Part shown: positions 11,341 through 23,437 of the stretch, one piece after another
Numbering within the stretch: the stretch's first letter is position 1
Layout of the letters: the number at the start of each line of letters is the position of its first letter
Assembly (NCBI GenBank): GCA_963556145.1
Contig: OY744472.1
Location: forward strand, 930,001-994,000
Direction of reading: 5' to 3'
DNA: 64,000 nucleotides
From: Hygrocybe punicea
Taxonomy: Eukaryota > Basidiomycota > Agaricomycetes > Agaricales > Hygrophoraceae
Made by a program: the position numbers and the translations under genes
The notes under the pieces: generated by a model
Databases searched by the model: none
Seen by the model: only the letters and a program-made list of their open reading frames with translations
What the model was told of the DNA's origin: nothing

Positions 11341-13180
11341 CCCGGGTGTGTTCTATTAATACTCACCGTGCCCCCCCCCTCCTCCTCCCCCTCCCCCTCC
11401 TCCTCCGTTCCCCGGCATTTCTCCCGAGCCTTCTCTTGGAAGCTTTTCCGGTTGTGTGTTGTTTTGGCGCGAGAGAAAACAACTAATTGGGAAAACCAGG
11501 AAGCGTTTGAAAATCACGATCAAAAAAATGTCGAACCTAGAATCGGGAGGGGAGATCGAGATCATACAAACGCCTCATTCACCCCTCCCATCGGAGAAAA
11601 CAAAAAACATGTGTTTTGTACGTACCGTACTTTTACGTACGTCGTCGTCTATTCCGGCAAGTTTATTCACATATCACAGATCAAAGTTAGCCAAAGTACA
11701 TAACCATCAAGGGGACTCTGAAGGAGCCTCTGCAGGACTTCCTCGTTCGTGAGTTTCGTAGGGGATCATCGGGGCTACGGCGGGGGGGGGGGGGGGGGGA
11801 GGACAAAAAGGAACCACACATTCCAAATTTTGTGTGTTTTGGAACTTCTTTCGAATTCTTTTACATTTTCCTTTCTTCCATTCCGGATTTTCCTCGGATG
11901 TGAATTGGGGCGGGGGGTGGGGGTAATAAACGTTAAACGCCGTTGTTGTTGTTGTACATGTTGTGTTGTTGTTTCGTATACTACATGTCTAGTATTTTGT
12001 TTTTCGCGATAACCGTTTGGTAATAATAATACAGTGAAAAACAGAAAACAGAGTGAGAGGGGCCCCTCGCCGAAAAAAAAAAACACCCAAAGATAACAAC
12101 AACAACAATAATAAAAAGAGAGACCAAAAAAGGACAGGCACCGATTCGCGATAATCATACAATATTGCAATCATACAATCATACATCCGAGTCATCATAC
12201 AAGAATACCCCTGTCGATCGGAAGGGGGGGTGAGGGGGGTGCGAGGGGGGGGTGGGCAAGGAAAGGGAATGGAACGGGAACCGATAACGGGGAATTCGGG
12301 GGGGGGGGGGCCGGGGAGAACGGGAAACGCGGGAAATAGCGAAGGGAACGGGAGAAGGAGGGGGGGGGGAAAGAAGAATTCAAAGATCCTTCTATTCTTT
12401 TTGTTATTTCCGGTTTCGTTTGCGTTTTTCGTTTTTCGTTTTCGTTTTTCGTTTGGCGCGTCACCCGCCCCACCCTTGTGTATCCACGTCTGTATACGTT
12501 AACGTACGCGGATTATCCTACTGGTGATGCGGTGATAGGGGGGCCAGGAGGGGAGAGAGGGAGAGAGCAAACTGACAACAAGAAAGAAAGGAAAAAAGAA
12601 AGAAGAAAAAAAACTACTGAACGAGCGTAGTAACTGAGAATCATGAAAAAGAAAGTAACACAAAAAAAGAGAAAAAAAAGCCGCAAGTGGAGATGAGGAT
12701 GGTCTTGTACATGAACAGGAAAAAAAAAAAAACACGGGGGGGGAGGAAACAAAAACATAATACACAAGAAACAATCGACGCAAGGGTTATTTTTCGAAAA
12801 AAGAATGGAAAGGAGAGGTAACAAGAAAGGGAAAGAAAGGGGAAAAGGCGATTTCAAGGTGCAGGCGTCCATGACAATTTTTTTCGGATCCACATGCACG
12901 AGGGATACAACAGAAGAAGAAAAAAAGAAAAGCGGCGGGGAGCGAGGGAGTGGTCGCAGGTTGATATTTAAAAAAAGACGAGCGGTCGATACGAGCGAGG
13001 CCATTGACTAAGTTCCACTGAACTTGTTTTTGGAACGGGAGACCAGCGGCGAGGTATGGGGAAGCTTCCGAAGGCGCGGGGAGGGGGCCCGATGAGGAGG
13101 GAGGTGGGGAGGTGGGGAGGGGAAGGGGTATTTGGTAGTGCGGGTTTGGTTCGTAAAAACGAGGGGGGGAATATGCATAA
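11341..13180. repeat. Strand-skewed low-complexity tract downstream of the bHLH gene
   Basis: No gene is supported. A C-rich tract (11370-11410) is followed by an uninterrupted run of 18 G (11782-11799), another of about 13 G (12298-12310), GGGGGG-rich DNA at 12219-12375 and purine-rich DNA (AAAAAGAAAG-type) to about 12960. Frames through it are homopolymer-like. It may include the 3' UTR of the bHLH gene, which ends at 13181. The G-runs could form quadruplexes. Confidence 0.7.
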
Positions 13181-16033
13181 TCACGACTCCATCTTCTCCC
13201 CCTCTTCCCCCTCGTGGATGTTATTGTGGTGGTGGTTGACCATCCCCCTCCCATTACCGTCTTCCACGCCCACTCCCATTCCAACCCCCGCCGCCCCGGC
13301 TCCCACACCAGCACCTCTAACCCTCCCATCCCGTCCCCTCCGTCCCCTCTCCTCCTCCTCCCTCTCCTCACTCCCCTCCGCACTCCCCACACTCGGACTC
13401 AGCCCCCCGGTACTAGGCCGCCCCTCGCCATCAACCTCCCCCTCCCCCTCCCCTTCCTCCACCTCCATGCCCTCCTCCCCGCCCTCTGGCAACCCAGGTA
13501 GGTCAAACAACCCCTTCACGAACGCCCCACTGCCACCGACGACCGCCGAACCAACACCGATACCGACATTAACGTCAAACGCACTCATCCCACCCATGTC
13601 CGACAGCCCAGGAAACTCGCCCACCACGAACGGCCCACACCCCCCGTCATCGACGACATCATCGTGCAGTATCATCCCCATCTCGTCTCCCTTGTCCATC
13701 CTGTCGTGATCGCGTCCGTGTTCGTGTCCTTGTCCGTGTTCGAGGCCATGCCCATTCCCATTCCCATGACCGTGTCCACGACCGTGTCCGTGACCATGCC
13801 CATGCCCATGTCCGTGCCCGTGCCCATGACCATGACCATGACCATTCCGCGGCGATTGCGACGATGCCGAGTGCGTTAGCATATGCCCCTGCGTACCCAT
13901 CCCCATCACACCCATCGCCGTTGCCGAAGAGAGTGCATTATCAGGTCCGGACGCTGGAGTCGACGACGATCGGTACCCTGACAACTGCTGCTCCAGCTCT
14001 CGATTCCGAGTCGCCTGTGCGTTCACGATTTGCTGAAGGTACCTGTTTTTTTGTTCAATTCAATTTTTTTTTTGGGGCGTGGGGGTGTGCAACGCCAGAT
14101 CAGTCAGTGATTGTCACAAACGGGGTGAAGGGAAGGGGGAAAGAGGGGGGGGTAGAGGGAAAAAGCGTACCTGATATATTCGACGCTCTTCCGGAGGATC
14201 ATCCCCTTGTTTGCTTTAACGACACCACCTTCCGGGCCATCTCTATCTTCCTCCTTTTTAGTCTCGACGACACCTGTACCACCAAGCAGGGGGTCGTCCG
14301 ACATCGTAATATTTGCCGCGCCAGATGCTAAAATACGGCCAACAAGACAAAAAGAGACAAAAAACGTCAGCTATATAATCCCACCCGAAAACGGGTAACA
14401 AGATAGAGTGGTAGTGAGATAATAAAAAAACGCACAGCCAGTAGGATCGAGCATACACTCTGGTATCAGGGTAGCGAGTTCGCTAATCTTTTCGTTGATA
14501 TTATCTCGCCGTCTTCTTTCGACGGCATTATGGCTCTCCCGTCTCCTTCTACGCTTCTCGTTCGCGAGAAGGGCCTGCTTGTCGACAGCAGTAGCTCCCC
14601 CTGCTGACGCCGCTGCAGATATTCCATTTCCTGTGGTGTGAGAGAGTGGATGTGTGACTGATGTGGATTGGATAAAGATATGGCAAGATACTCACCTGTG
14701 ACGATGGAGGCAGCGTGGGGCGTAGTTCCAGAGTTTGAGCGCGAGTGACGCTGGTGCTGGGGCATGTGGTCGTCGTGTTTAGAGAGGGAGTGAGAGTGGG
14801 AGTGGGAGTGGGAATGGGTGTGGAGTGTGGAGACTGGAGGGAGGTGGGTCTCTGATGGGGACAGGCCAAACGGAGAAAACGCGGTGTGGGAGGAATGAGA
14901 GAGAGAATGTGAGTGGTGGGAGTGGGAGAGGGACTCTGGTGTCGGGAGTGAATATTCGGATCTGGTGATTCGCGGTTAAGGACGGCAAAGGGCAAGGGAG
15001 AGAGCAGAGAAGTTGTGAAGAAAAGAACTGACGAATGTGTACCAGAAGAGATATACCACGGATTTGTGGAAGCACCGAGAGAGTGCATGGACAAGGGGCT
15101 TACGGGTTGTGGGTGTGCACCATTGACGGCAGTGGCGCCGTTAATGCCGTTTCCGTGCGCGTTAGCGGTGGTGGTGGTGGTGGTGGTGGTAGCGGTTGTG
15201 CCGTTCTGGCGATGCGAATTTGGGATGACGATGGCTTGTGGACGGGAGTGGGGGCCGATCGGGGGAGGACTGGTGCTGGACACGGAGTTGTTTCTGCGAG
15301 ATCTGGTTGTGCGGGTTGGACCTACGCCTGCGGACTTTGGTGGTATGCTGGGAGGGCGGGAACGGGAACGGGAACGAGAGCCGAGAGGGGAAGGGGTGCT
15401 GTTGCGGAAGTGGGAAGGGAAGCTTGATGGGGGCGGGGGCGGGGGATCTGCGTGGGAGTCGTAGCGGATGGAAGCGTTGAGCGGGGAGTTGAAGTGGGAG
15501 TGGGAATGTGCGTTTGAGGTAAAGTCGTGGAGATTATGCTGCTGCTGTTGGTGGTGATGGTGGGGGTGGAGAGCGGCTGCAGCGGAGTTTTGCTGGGACA
15601 AAGGGATATCGGTGCGGTGAGAGTTTGTTTGTAGGGAAAAGTGGGATTGGAAAGGAGCAGGAGAGTGCTGATTTTGGGGGGGAATGTCGAAGAGACTGTG
15701 AGGAGAACGATAGGGATCGTTGGGGTTGTTGGATTGATTTTGGATTGGAGAGTGGGTTGTACGCTCATGGGAAGACTGGTGATGGTTTGCAGAGTTTGGG
15801 TTCGCGATGAGAGAAGCGAGTTCCTCAGTAAAGTCCATTGGGTTCGGGGAAGGATCTGCAGGGGAAGGAAACTTTCTGAAGGGGTCAGGAAGGAAATTGT
15901 GGGATATGAAAAGATGATTGGAGTCGAAGTTTGGCGGGGGCGTTGTGTTGTTTGAGGGCGACGGCGAGGGCAGATGGAAACCCTCTTGTCTGATCTGCGG
16001 TTTGTAGGACGTCGAAGAAAAGTAGGAGGACAT
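13181..16033 (-). CDS. bHLH transcription factor, five exons
   Basis: Nuclear DNA-binding regulator, predicted to bind E-boxes (CACGTG type). Exons 16033-15033, 14961-14696, 14630-14436, 14327-14171 and 14042-13181 sum to 827 codons (826 aa), all GT-AG. The start at MSSYFSSTSYKPQ fits the Agaricomycete family; an upstream in-frame ATG at 16093 would add 20 residues. The N-terminal ~420 residues are Ser/Pro/His-rich. The basic region and helix 1 (about 449-487) carry RRRRRESHNAVERRRR, with the His-Glu-Arg E-box contacts, followed by NINEKISELATLIPE. After a long loop of about 45 residues comes helix 2, KGMILRKSVEYIRYLQQIV, and the coil NRELEQQL. The C terminus has a His-Gly repeat and acidic/Gly-rich sequence. 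The target genes are unknown. Confidence 0.93.
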
Positions 16034-19000
16034 GGCCGGGGAGGAGCAGGAGGAGGAGCAGGAGCAGGAGGATGAGGAGGAGGGGGAGGGCACTCGCAGG
16101 TCGCAGGTATACTAGGCAGTCACGGTGTATTCGGGGTCCCAGCCATGTAACGTTTCGCACGGTACGAGTACGTAAGCAGATCGTCTAATCGCCGTCGCTC
16201 CTCCGGTTTCTTGTCTTCACATGTTTTTGTTATATTTTATTTTATTTCTTGCGTAGGGTTTGTTGGCCCCCACATTGCTGTACAAAAGCGCTGCTGCCAC
16301 TCCGCTCGGAACACCGACGACGTCTTCTCAGGGTTCCCCTCTTCCCACACTCACACACTCTAGAAGCCTATTACCCCACATCCGTGCCTTTTGCGTCCAA
16401 ACACACGGGCCCTCTTGCACTATTACGACCCCCAGCAGATCCCACCAGCACCCTGGCATTGGCCCTTCATCTGGTCGTTCACTCCAATCATGTCGAGCTC
16501 ACACCTCGAATGTCATTTCAATCGATCAATTTCCCAAGTTGACCCCACAGCGTTGAGCGTTCAACGAACCTTGAACGCCGTCGGTAACCAGAAACTATAC
16601 TTGCACATGTATTCCTCGCTAAGCGGGTTGACGCTCACGAGTTAATCCACCAAACTCCAATCTTCCCTGCCAATCAATACATACTCGACCAAACTCTCCC
16701 TATCGGCTGTATCAATCTGTGACAAATACTTCCAACAACCCACCAGCATCTTCAATCAGATTCAGGATCCAGAAAATCGTCTGCATCCGCCACGCGAGAA
16801 ACATATGGTCGGGAGGGCTCACTGCTTAGATTTGGAAGGCCATCACACCCCGTAACGACAGTGTGTAAGTTTACACGTTGATACCCGGTCCGCATGCGCT
16901 TCTTTCCCTTACACCCTGCTCTTGATAGATAGATATGTATTCTGCAGAGATTCTGGTTCCACCACCCATGTGCGTATCATTCTAGCTTGGGCAGAGAGAT
17001 GGACACATATAGTAGACATTCCATCTTAAAGAACATTAACCATTCCATCCATCCATCACCCTCAACTTCCGACCGTCGGAAACCTGTTCCCTTAGGAAAA
17101 CCCTCAAGTTCACATCAACCCCCCTGCAGCAACAAACTGCCAATCCAAGAATCAGAAGTAAAAAAGAAAGAGAAGATAAGATACTATAAAAAGAAAGGAA
17201 ATCAAGAGAATCTCTCACAACATAGCCCGTCGAAAGAAAATCTTGTGGGGTAGGAATGACGTTCGGTAGAAACTCGAAAAAACCGTTCCCGGTTTCCCGG
17301 TCACTTCTCCGGGCCCTGGACGCTTTGGTGCCGATGAGAAACCCGAGGACCGGACCTCGCCGGTAAATAGGCGCCTGAGAGCCCTCGCCAGAAGATCTCG
17401 GAGGAGGGCAACCATTGAACCAAATCCGCGTATGTTTGTTTTGTTACGTGTTCGTAAAACGGGCCCGGCGTATGTTTTGGAAAACAAATCAAAGAAAAAG
17501 TTTTTCCAACATTGCACCCGGAGAGGGGGGAAACCTGTGGCACCTCGAATCTGCGCTGAAACAGGGTACCGTTGACCTTGGGACTCGGATGTGAGGGAGG
17601 AAGAGAGTGAGCCGAATGCCCAACTTACATACATGCATGGTGATGATGATGATACACCAATACAGCGGGATTGACTTGCCTCCTTCCCCCCCTTCCTTTC
17701 CCTTCCCATTGCACTCGATCGACCGATCAAAAACTAAACCTGGCAATGGGGAAGGAAAGCAACCGTTCCAAAGACGACTGTTACCCAACGTGAAAACCAA
17801 ATACAAGACATAAAACATACGAATTCATCTGTTCCCCATTGAATCCAAACATATACAGTAATAGATGTGAACACCACATCCATAAAGTCTATACTTCGAA
17901 TCTGGACGGTGAACAATTTGTTTCCGTGGTCATGATTTCGGAAGCAAGCACTCACGCATATATGCAACATTTATTACATGGGATAACCCGGACACCACAA
18001 AAAACCAAAGTGTATTGCAGTATCGTTCCGAGTCCCACCCAACAAAGCTCTGAACGTTTGAACCCCAAAGTTGAAACCGGGATTTCGGAATCAGAAAAAT
18101 CAGCCCGGAGGGAGGGAGGAATCATTGAGCTTTGAACGGAATTTCCATAGAGAAAGATAAAACTCACCCCCTTTTTTCTCCTCCAAGAGCGACTGTTCCC
18201 CTGGCTGCCAGGCTGAGGCTGCTGGCAGCCACAAAACGTCGGCAATCTTGCTTTGTTTAACGTTGCTGTAACTGAACGGATTGATTGGAAGCATATACTA
18301 TATCCGAAATTTCGCCGTGCAAAAAGGAGCCTGCCAGTATAGTAATCTCATCAACGTTAACGTTAACCCCTCATGCGGCTCCGGCATCGATATTGTCCCG
18401 CAAGCCCCGGTTCCGCCTCCCCTTGTTTCAAAGGCTAAAAGCTTGAAGAGTTTCAATAATACCGCGTCAACGACCAGATTATCACAGGTTTTTTTTGTTT
18501 TGTTTTTCTTTCCAAAAAAAGATCTTTTCAGGGCCAGTTACGTATACAGTTACTACGTATACAGTTACTACGTATACCAACCACTGGCAGTCAAAGTAAC
18601 GTCCGTCGAATCCACCCCTGAGCTATTCATCATCATCATTATCATCCGACCCCCCCCCCCCCGCTACGACGTACGTATAGACGGGGAGATCGGATGGCGT
18701 AGCGGCGTCAAAAGCTCAAGATCTCTAAAAAGATTCAGACCCCCGTGGACTTCGAAAGGCTCGCCGGAGGGGCCGTAAAAAAAAAGAAACCGAGCGTGTC
18801 GTCAATAAGAACCAAGTGGCCCATGGTTTGTCTTACAACCTCCGCTTGGCACTTGCTTGCCGAAATCCATCCGTTCATGATGATCAAGGACCCAAAAAGT
18901 GTCCAGGGTGTGGCGGTGCGCTCGCGCTAATAACAACGAATCAGTTCTGGTTCCTTGGGCGCCGAGGCGTTGCAATGTACGTTTGAATTTTTACTACCGT

Positions 19001-19866
19001 AGACCTCAGGTTTCTCCCCGCATCCGCGGAGTCGTTACGGCGTCAAGATTCAAAGACTTGTCATTGCCAGGGTGTCGGACACATTCTGGGGGGGGGAAAA
19101 AGCAAAACTTCAGGTTTTTTATTATTACTACCAAACCTGAAACCTGAAATGGTGTTAGATTTGCAGCAAGCTAAACAAAATGACTCAGTGTTTCTCTGAC
19201 TCTGTCCTACTTTTCCTGATATTATTGGTGCTGGTGGTGATCCTGCAACTTCACTGTTCATTTTTTTTCTGTGTAGTTAGCACTAGGTGCAAAAAGACCT
19301 TTGGGAGTGACACAAATATATTACCCAGATAAAACAGAACACTCAATTTAGGACCCTGTCAAAAATATATCTAAATACATGAATGAAGTTCATATTTTTC
19401 CACACCTTTTGAGAATTAGAAATGTCATTCAAAAGGTCGTATGTAGATGCCAAAAAATTCTAAAAATTTCATATCTTGTGAAGAATCTGAAATCATATGA
19501 CAAATATCAATTTCTTGAATGCACTCATTTGGCATTTGGTATCATATTGAAGAATCTCCTAATATGAATTTCAAAGTTTGTCAAAAATGTACTCCATTGG
19601 ATGCTTTAAAGTTTTTAACAGGTTTGAAATTTGAAATTGAATTCGGAGAACTCAAAAGACAATCACACATTTAGTATTTGTCATGTTCCAAATACATTAA
19701 CCAGTAGTTGTCTAGTACTTGACTAGTAGTTGCCCAGGACTTGACCAATGATCCAGGGATACCACTCAGTTTTTATCTTGCTGCAAACTTATGCATGCAT
19801 TCCTTCTCCACAGCCATTGATGTCCTCGCCACTCCTGCAACCTTTCTGTCTTTTCCCCATGATGCC
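16034..19866. other. Intergenic; upstream region of the bHLH gene; no supported gene
   Basis: Holds the presumed 5' UTR and promoter of the bHLH gene (16.0-17 kb), then unassigned DNA. At 18540-18580 a TACGTATACAGTTAC unit is repeated about three times; a C-run lies at 18650-18661. From about 19260 the DNA becomes AT-rich and repeat-like without identifiable termini. A short open stretch just before 19867 (ATDVLATPATFLSF-like reading after a possible acceptor) continues on the far side of the hAT at 21082. Confidence 0.5.
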
Positions 19867-21081
19867 TAGGGCATACCATGGGTCTCTAATGGGTTGGGCC
19901 ACATGACACCAGACCCGCACCCATGAACACCATACCTGAAGTGGGTACGGGTCCACATGAACCTGTGGCAACCACAGTTTTTCTCAAAAACCGCTGGGTT
20001 GGCCAACACTGTGGGTCAACCAGTACTGGCAGCTACAAAAAGTTATATTTACAAACACATAATGTGTTCATTAGTGTATCAAACACTCAGGAGGGAGCAG
20101 GGAGGGAGGGGGTATAGTCCAGGGACAAACAAAAGGTATGAGGGTCAAAAAACAATTCGAGGGCATGTGAGGCCAAATCAGACTATCTCGACACAAGAGA
20201 CTTGACTTGTTTCTGCTTCTTCGATCAGTCCTGGACAGCACCCACAATGTCCGACATCAATGTCAAGTCATTTCGTGCCCGGGAGCCCAGGCACAAATGG
20301 GCCTGGATTGATGCAGCTCCAAGGGAGTTCCTGGTGTGTTGCAAGAGGCATCGGCCCTGAGAGAAGACATGCTCAACTGCAGTAGATGTAGCTATATTGG
20401 ATATCATGAGTAACATGCAAAGCATCATTGTTGGAAATGAGAACAACACCCTCTGATTGAACACTGTCAGTTGCAGCAACTGATGGTGCCACTGACAGTG
20501 CACCCACACTAACCATGGATTGTGAATTTCTGGTTTGAGCATGCTTTCCTGGCAGGGCAATCACCTCCACTGGGGGGTGGCACTTTATGAGCAGTTTTGC
20601 TGATGGCTGGAGGACCATGGGCGGGGTTGCTGCTGGCTTCCTTAGATGGACGAGACTTGACCGATTTAGTGTTGGGCATTGCAGAGGAGAGAAGAATACT
20701 CAATGTACCTGGGACCATTCATCTCTGCCTTTTATACAATTTTTCTGCCATCGATCGATAGTATGAAACATTCAGGGTTGCAAAAAGGATGGTCCATGCA
20801 ATGGGCAGCCTTTGGATTGCATTGCTGGACTGGGACTAGGGAGGAGAGATTGCCACATCAGTCAATATCAGTGGTGGGATGTGAAATGTACCTTGACAAA
20901 AAGAATGCTTACAAGCCCCATGGTCCATGCACAAACATTGGCATGACCTGTCAAAGGACACACACACCGCAGCTGTGGGTGTGCAGTGTGATAGTGGGTG
21001 GATGTTGTGGTAACCGTCACTGTACCCATGTGACCTGTTACCATGACACCACAGTTTTGGGCATACCTGTGGTATGCCCTA
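19867..21081. mobile_element. hAT element (family 4) with internally deleted transposase
   Basis: Starts TAGGGCATACCATGGGTC and ends GGTATGCCCTA. The perfect 8-bp duplication ATGATGCC lies at 19859-19866 and 21082-21089. CATGGGT/ACCTGTG motifs crowd both ends. The 1215-bp interior carries remnants of its own transposase on the minus strand, which ties this architecture directly to the hAT superfamily. Confidence 0.92.
20225..20718 (-). pseudogene. hAT transposase remnant (N-terminal piece plus C-terminal dimerisation region)
   Basis: The C-terminal part encodes SNIATSTAVEHVFSQGR, then LLQHTRNSLGAASIQAHLCLGS. This is the hAT dimerisation motif (the IPATSTAVERVFSQGR type in intact fungal hAT transposases). 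The upstream frame (MPNTKSVKSRPSKEAS) looks like the basic transposase N terminus. The catalytic RNase H-like core, normally some 400 residues, is missing, and the two parts lie in different frames, so no active enzyme can be made. Confidence 0.75.
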
Positions 21082-21237
21082 ATGATGCCCAAGAAAAGGT
21101 GGGTGGATTTCTTGCTTAGGAACTTCATGGGGGATTGGGTTGTGAAGGGGAGGAATGTTTCGTGGGCATCAAGGGGAGTGGTAGCAAACCCTCACTGTTG
21201 CAAAGCTTCCACTTGATTATCCTTCTTTACTTTTTGC
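21082..21237 (+). pseudogene. Fragment of an older gene between two hAT insertions
   Basis: Across the target duplication of the family-4 hAT the plus-strand reading stays open from about 19812 into 21082 (SFPHDAQEKVGGFLA) before a TAG, then again to about 21215. The second hAT sits just before what reads as a splice acceptor (CTTTCTGCAG at 22359-22368). The identity of the gene is unknown; it may belong to the old CACTA-type element. Confidence 0.35.
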
Positions 21238-21908
21238 TAGTCATATGCACAGGTATTGAAACCCACATGGGTCACGGGTATGGGTCTGCGTGGGTATGGG
21301 TATGGGTAGCCAAATCAGGACCCATGATTTACCCGTACCCGTGCGACGGGTCCACAGGTTTTTGTGTCACGATCCCATGACACATGACTTGACCTCGACT
21401 ACACGGCAACAGCAAGACCAAACAAAAACCAGCAGTAATGAAATGAAGATGGATGAGGTTAGAAGACCAAAAGAGCAGTGGGGAGTGGTGCACCCCCACT
21501 GCAATAGGTATTTATTGATATAGTTCTATCATACTGACTAACCAGACAACTACAGACACACCACACAACCACAACAATGAAACCAACTACGAGGATGGGG
21601 ATAACAAGGACGAGGACAACAGGGATGAGGACCACAACTGCGATGATGGCAACTGTGACGATGGCAACAATAACAGCAGGCATGGCGGCAATGGAAAATG
21701 AAGGCAAAGAGAGGAGCAGTGGGGGTGGTGCACCCACCGCCTGCTGCAGCAGGTATGTCTTTTTATTATTATTATACATTGCTACTGACTACAGCTGCAG
21801 ATGCTCCCCAACCACCCCCCTCAAACAGTGGGCCAATGATAGATGCCAAGAGCAGTGCGAATGGCCAAACGGCCACCAAATATGCCAGCGACGGCACACC
21901 CTCAACCT

Positions 21909-21963
21909 ACCTTGCAAACCAGCACCACCATGTCAATTGACATCGGTACTGTGTTCATGAGGT
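21909..21963. repeat. TCAATTGA-centred near-palindrome, copy C
   Basis: Centre TCAATTGA at 21933-21940; edges ACCTTGC and ATGAGGT; inner arms CCATG/CATCGG. Same 55-bp layout as the other copies. Confidence 0.75.
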
Positions 21964-22029
21964 CAGTTGGGGATATCACCTAGGAGATGAGGGGGAGACA
22001 AGGAGGAGACAAGGAGGCCCACCCAAGTC

Positions 22030-22084
22030 ACCTTGCGAAGATGCAGCATGACGTCAATTGACGTCAGTGCTGTGTTCGCGAGGT
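22030..22084. repeat. TCAATTGA-centred near-palindrome, copy D
   Basis: Centre ACGTCAATTGACGT; edges ACCTTGCGAA and TTCGCGAGGT. Best-preserved arms of the set together with copy F. Confidence 0.8.
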
Positions 22085-22366
22085 AATGGGAGGTGGGGCA
22101 CCTCTGGCGTTGGAGTGGTACCAAGGTACCACTCTGGGGGCTCACGCAGGACTCGAGAGGAAGTCGACTGGATAGGATGGATGATCCACTGACTACTACA
22201 TCAGGAAGGCTACTAACTAGGTCAACCGTGGGAGCCCAGTCACGTGACTGGCCAGGTCCCACTACTCCAGCGTAGACCTGTGGGTTTACCCACAGGTTTC
22301 CACAGGTATGGGTATGGGTAGCCATGGAATACCCATGGGTTACCTGTGCCATTCACTACTTTCTGC

Positions 22367-22499
22367 AGGGACATTCATACATTGATAACACAATTCAGTG
22401 GCTGTTTGCACCTCGACCCCTGCAGAAGCCTGTCATTGCTCCCTTTGATTTGTCACTGCAATCTGCAACACCTTATGGTGCTGCTCATTCATACAGCAA
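22367..22499 (+). pseudogene. Exon fragment interrupted by the Gypsy insertion
   Basis: After a splice-acceptor-like CTTTCTGCAG the reading gives GHSYIDNTIQWLFAP, then QKPVIAPFDLSLQSATPYG, open up to the 5' edge of the LTR. Joining 22499 to 54426 (one copy of AGCAA kept) continues the same frame as HSYSKHKPAFKMAEIWYQ. The product is unknown; it may be part of the old CACTA-type element whose transposase pieces follow at 54.9 kb. Confidence 0.6.
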
Positions 22500-23057
22500 T
22501 GTTACGGATCACTGTTCTTATAGCGGACTCCGGCAACAATAAACCAAACGAGGATGTAATAAAAAAGAAGCGAGTTACAAACAAAGAAGAGGAGGGGGGA
22601 ATTTGGGTTCTGGTAGTGGTCGGGGGAAGAGTAGCTAGACTAAACTTAAAGATTACTGACTACGAATGTCCATGATTATATACTGGTGAACGACTTTAGG
22701 GTCGGCTTCTTCGTCATGTGTGGTTGCAGGGAGGACGAGCTCCGAGATGAACGGCGTCTTGCTTGACTTCATGGTCTACGTGTTTTGGGGTGCCAACGTG
22801 GTGGCCAACGGCTGTATTGTGGGTCCGGTGTCAGCAGACAACTGATCCGGTGATTGTGCTGTGCGGTATTGTTGAGGGCTTGTATAAGCGTGTATGATGT
22901 ATCGGCGGTGGTCGGATTGTGGGGATAATCGTATGGATTAGGATACTGTCATTGATTGTCCTCGATGATGTTCCGAACCCAGGCTATGACGTTGTTTTGG
23001 GATGCGGAGTCAGAGACGGGGTCGGAAGCGGGGGTTAAGTCGGGGTGAAAAGTAACA
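22500..23057 (-). repeat. 3' LTR of the Gypsy element
   Basis: 558 bp, ends TGTTAC/GTAACA. It differs from the 5' LTR at about nine positions by eye, eight of them transitions and most at CpG sites. The polypurine tract CCGGGGGTAT (minus strand, 23067-23058) abuts its start. The accessory ORF beginning at 23437 reads into it and stops inside. Confidence 0.93.
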
Positions 23058-23437
23058 ATACCCCCGGAACAAGGGGAATCGTCCTGATTATCCGGAGGGA
23101 ACATGGAATCATACACAGCAGCACAATTGATGAACTCGTGGTAAGGATTGACGGGGTCATTGGTGAACCAGACAGGCACAGTCGGGGGAACAGCAGGAGG
23201 GGGAGGCCCAATGGGACGCGCGGAGTAGAAGGTACGGGGGGTGAAGAAGGGATCGATGCCAAGGTGAGTGATAGACGACGTGGGGTGGACGGAGCGAAAG
23301 GAAGAAGGGGCCCACAAGTCGACGGTGAAGCAGACATTGCGATGACAGAGGCGATGTTTCGAACGAGGGATGCGAAAGCGAGGGGGAAGAAGGTGATGAT
23401 AAGGGGAAGAAGGAAGATAGACAGCGGAGGCAGACAT
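22949..23437 (-). CDS. Accessory ORF of the Gypsy element overlapping the 3' LTR
   Basis: 162 codons from ATG; unknown product. It begins MSASAVYLPSSPYHHLLPPR, has a Pro-rich centre (GPPPPAVPPTVPVWF), and ends in the LTR with NNVIAWVRNIIEDNQ. No known domain. It lies between the PUA-like ORF and the LTR on the same strand as gag-pol, so it is probably an accessory gene of the retrotransposon. It could also be a captured host fragment. The overlap of coding sequence with the LTR means the 5' LTR carries the same 3' codons. Confidence 0.45.
   Translation of the reverse strand: MSASAVYLPSSPYHHLLPPRFRIPRSKHRLCHRNVCFTVDLWAPSSFRSVHPTSSITHLGIDPFFTPRTFYSARPIGPPPPAVPPTVPVWFTNDPVNPYHEFINCAAVYDSMFPPDNQDDSPCSGGIVTFHPDLTPASDPVSDSASQNNVIAWVRNIIEDNQ

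Larger units (their letters stand above)
21238..22358. mobile_element. Non-autonomous hAT element (family 5)
   Basis: Left end TAGTCATATGCACAGGTA; right end, read in reverse, TAGTGAATGGCACAGGTA. The flanks CTTTTTGC (21230-21237) and CTTTCTGC (22359-22366) match at seven of eight positions, consistent with an aged target duplication. The interior has two copies of a GGTGGTGCACCCACC-like module, simple-sequence tracts and palindrome copies C and D. No ORF of note. Confidence 0.75.

Noticed and set aside
12195..13004. Several 90-160 codon ORFs rich in Phe/Ser or Lys/Arg
   Set aside because: Readings of purine/pyrimidine-biased low-complexity DNA.
13056..13709. Plus-strand 217-codon Pro/Ser-rich ORF
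   Set aside because: Antisense shadow of the last bHLH exon, which is fixed by splice phase and family similarity.
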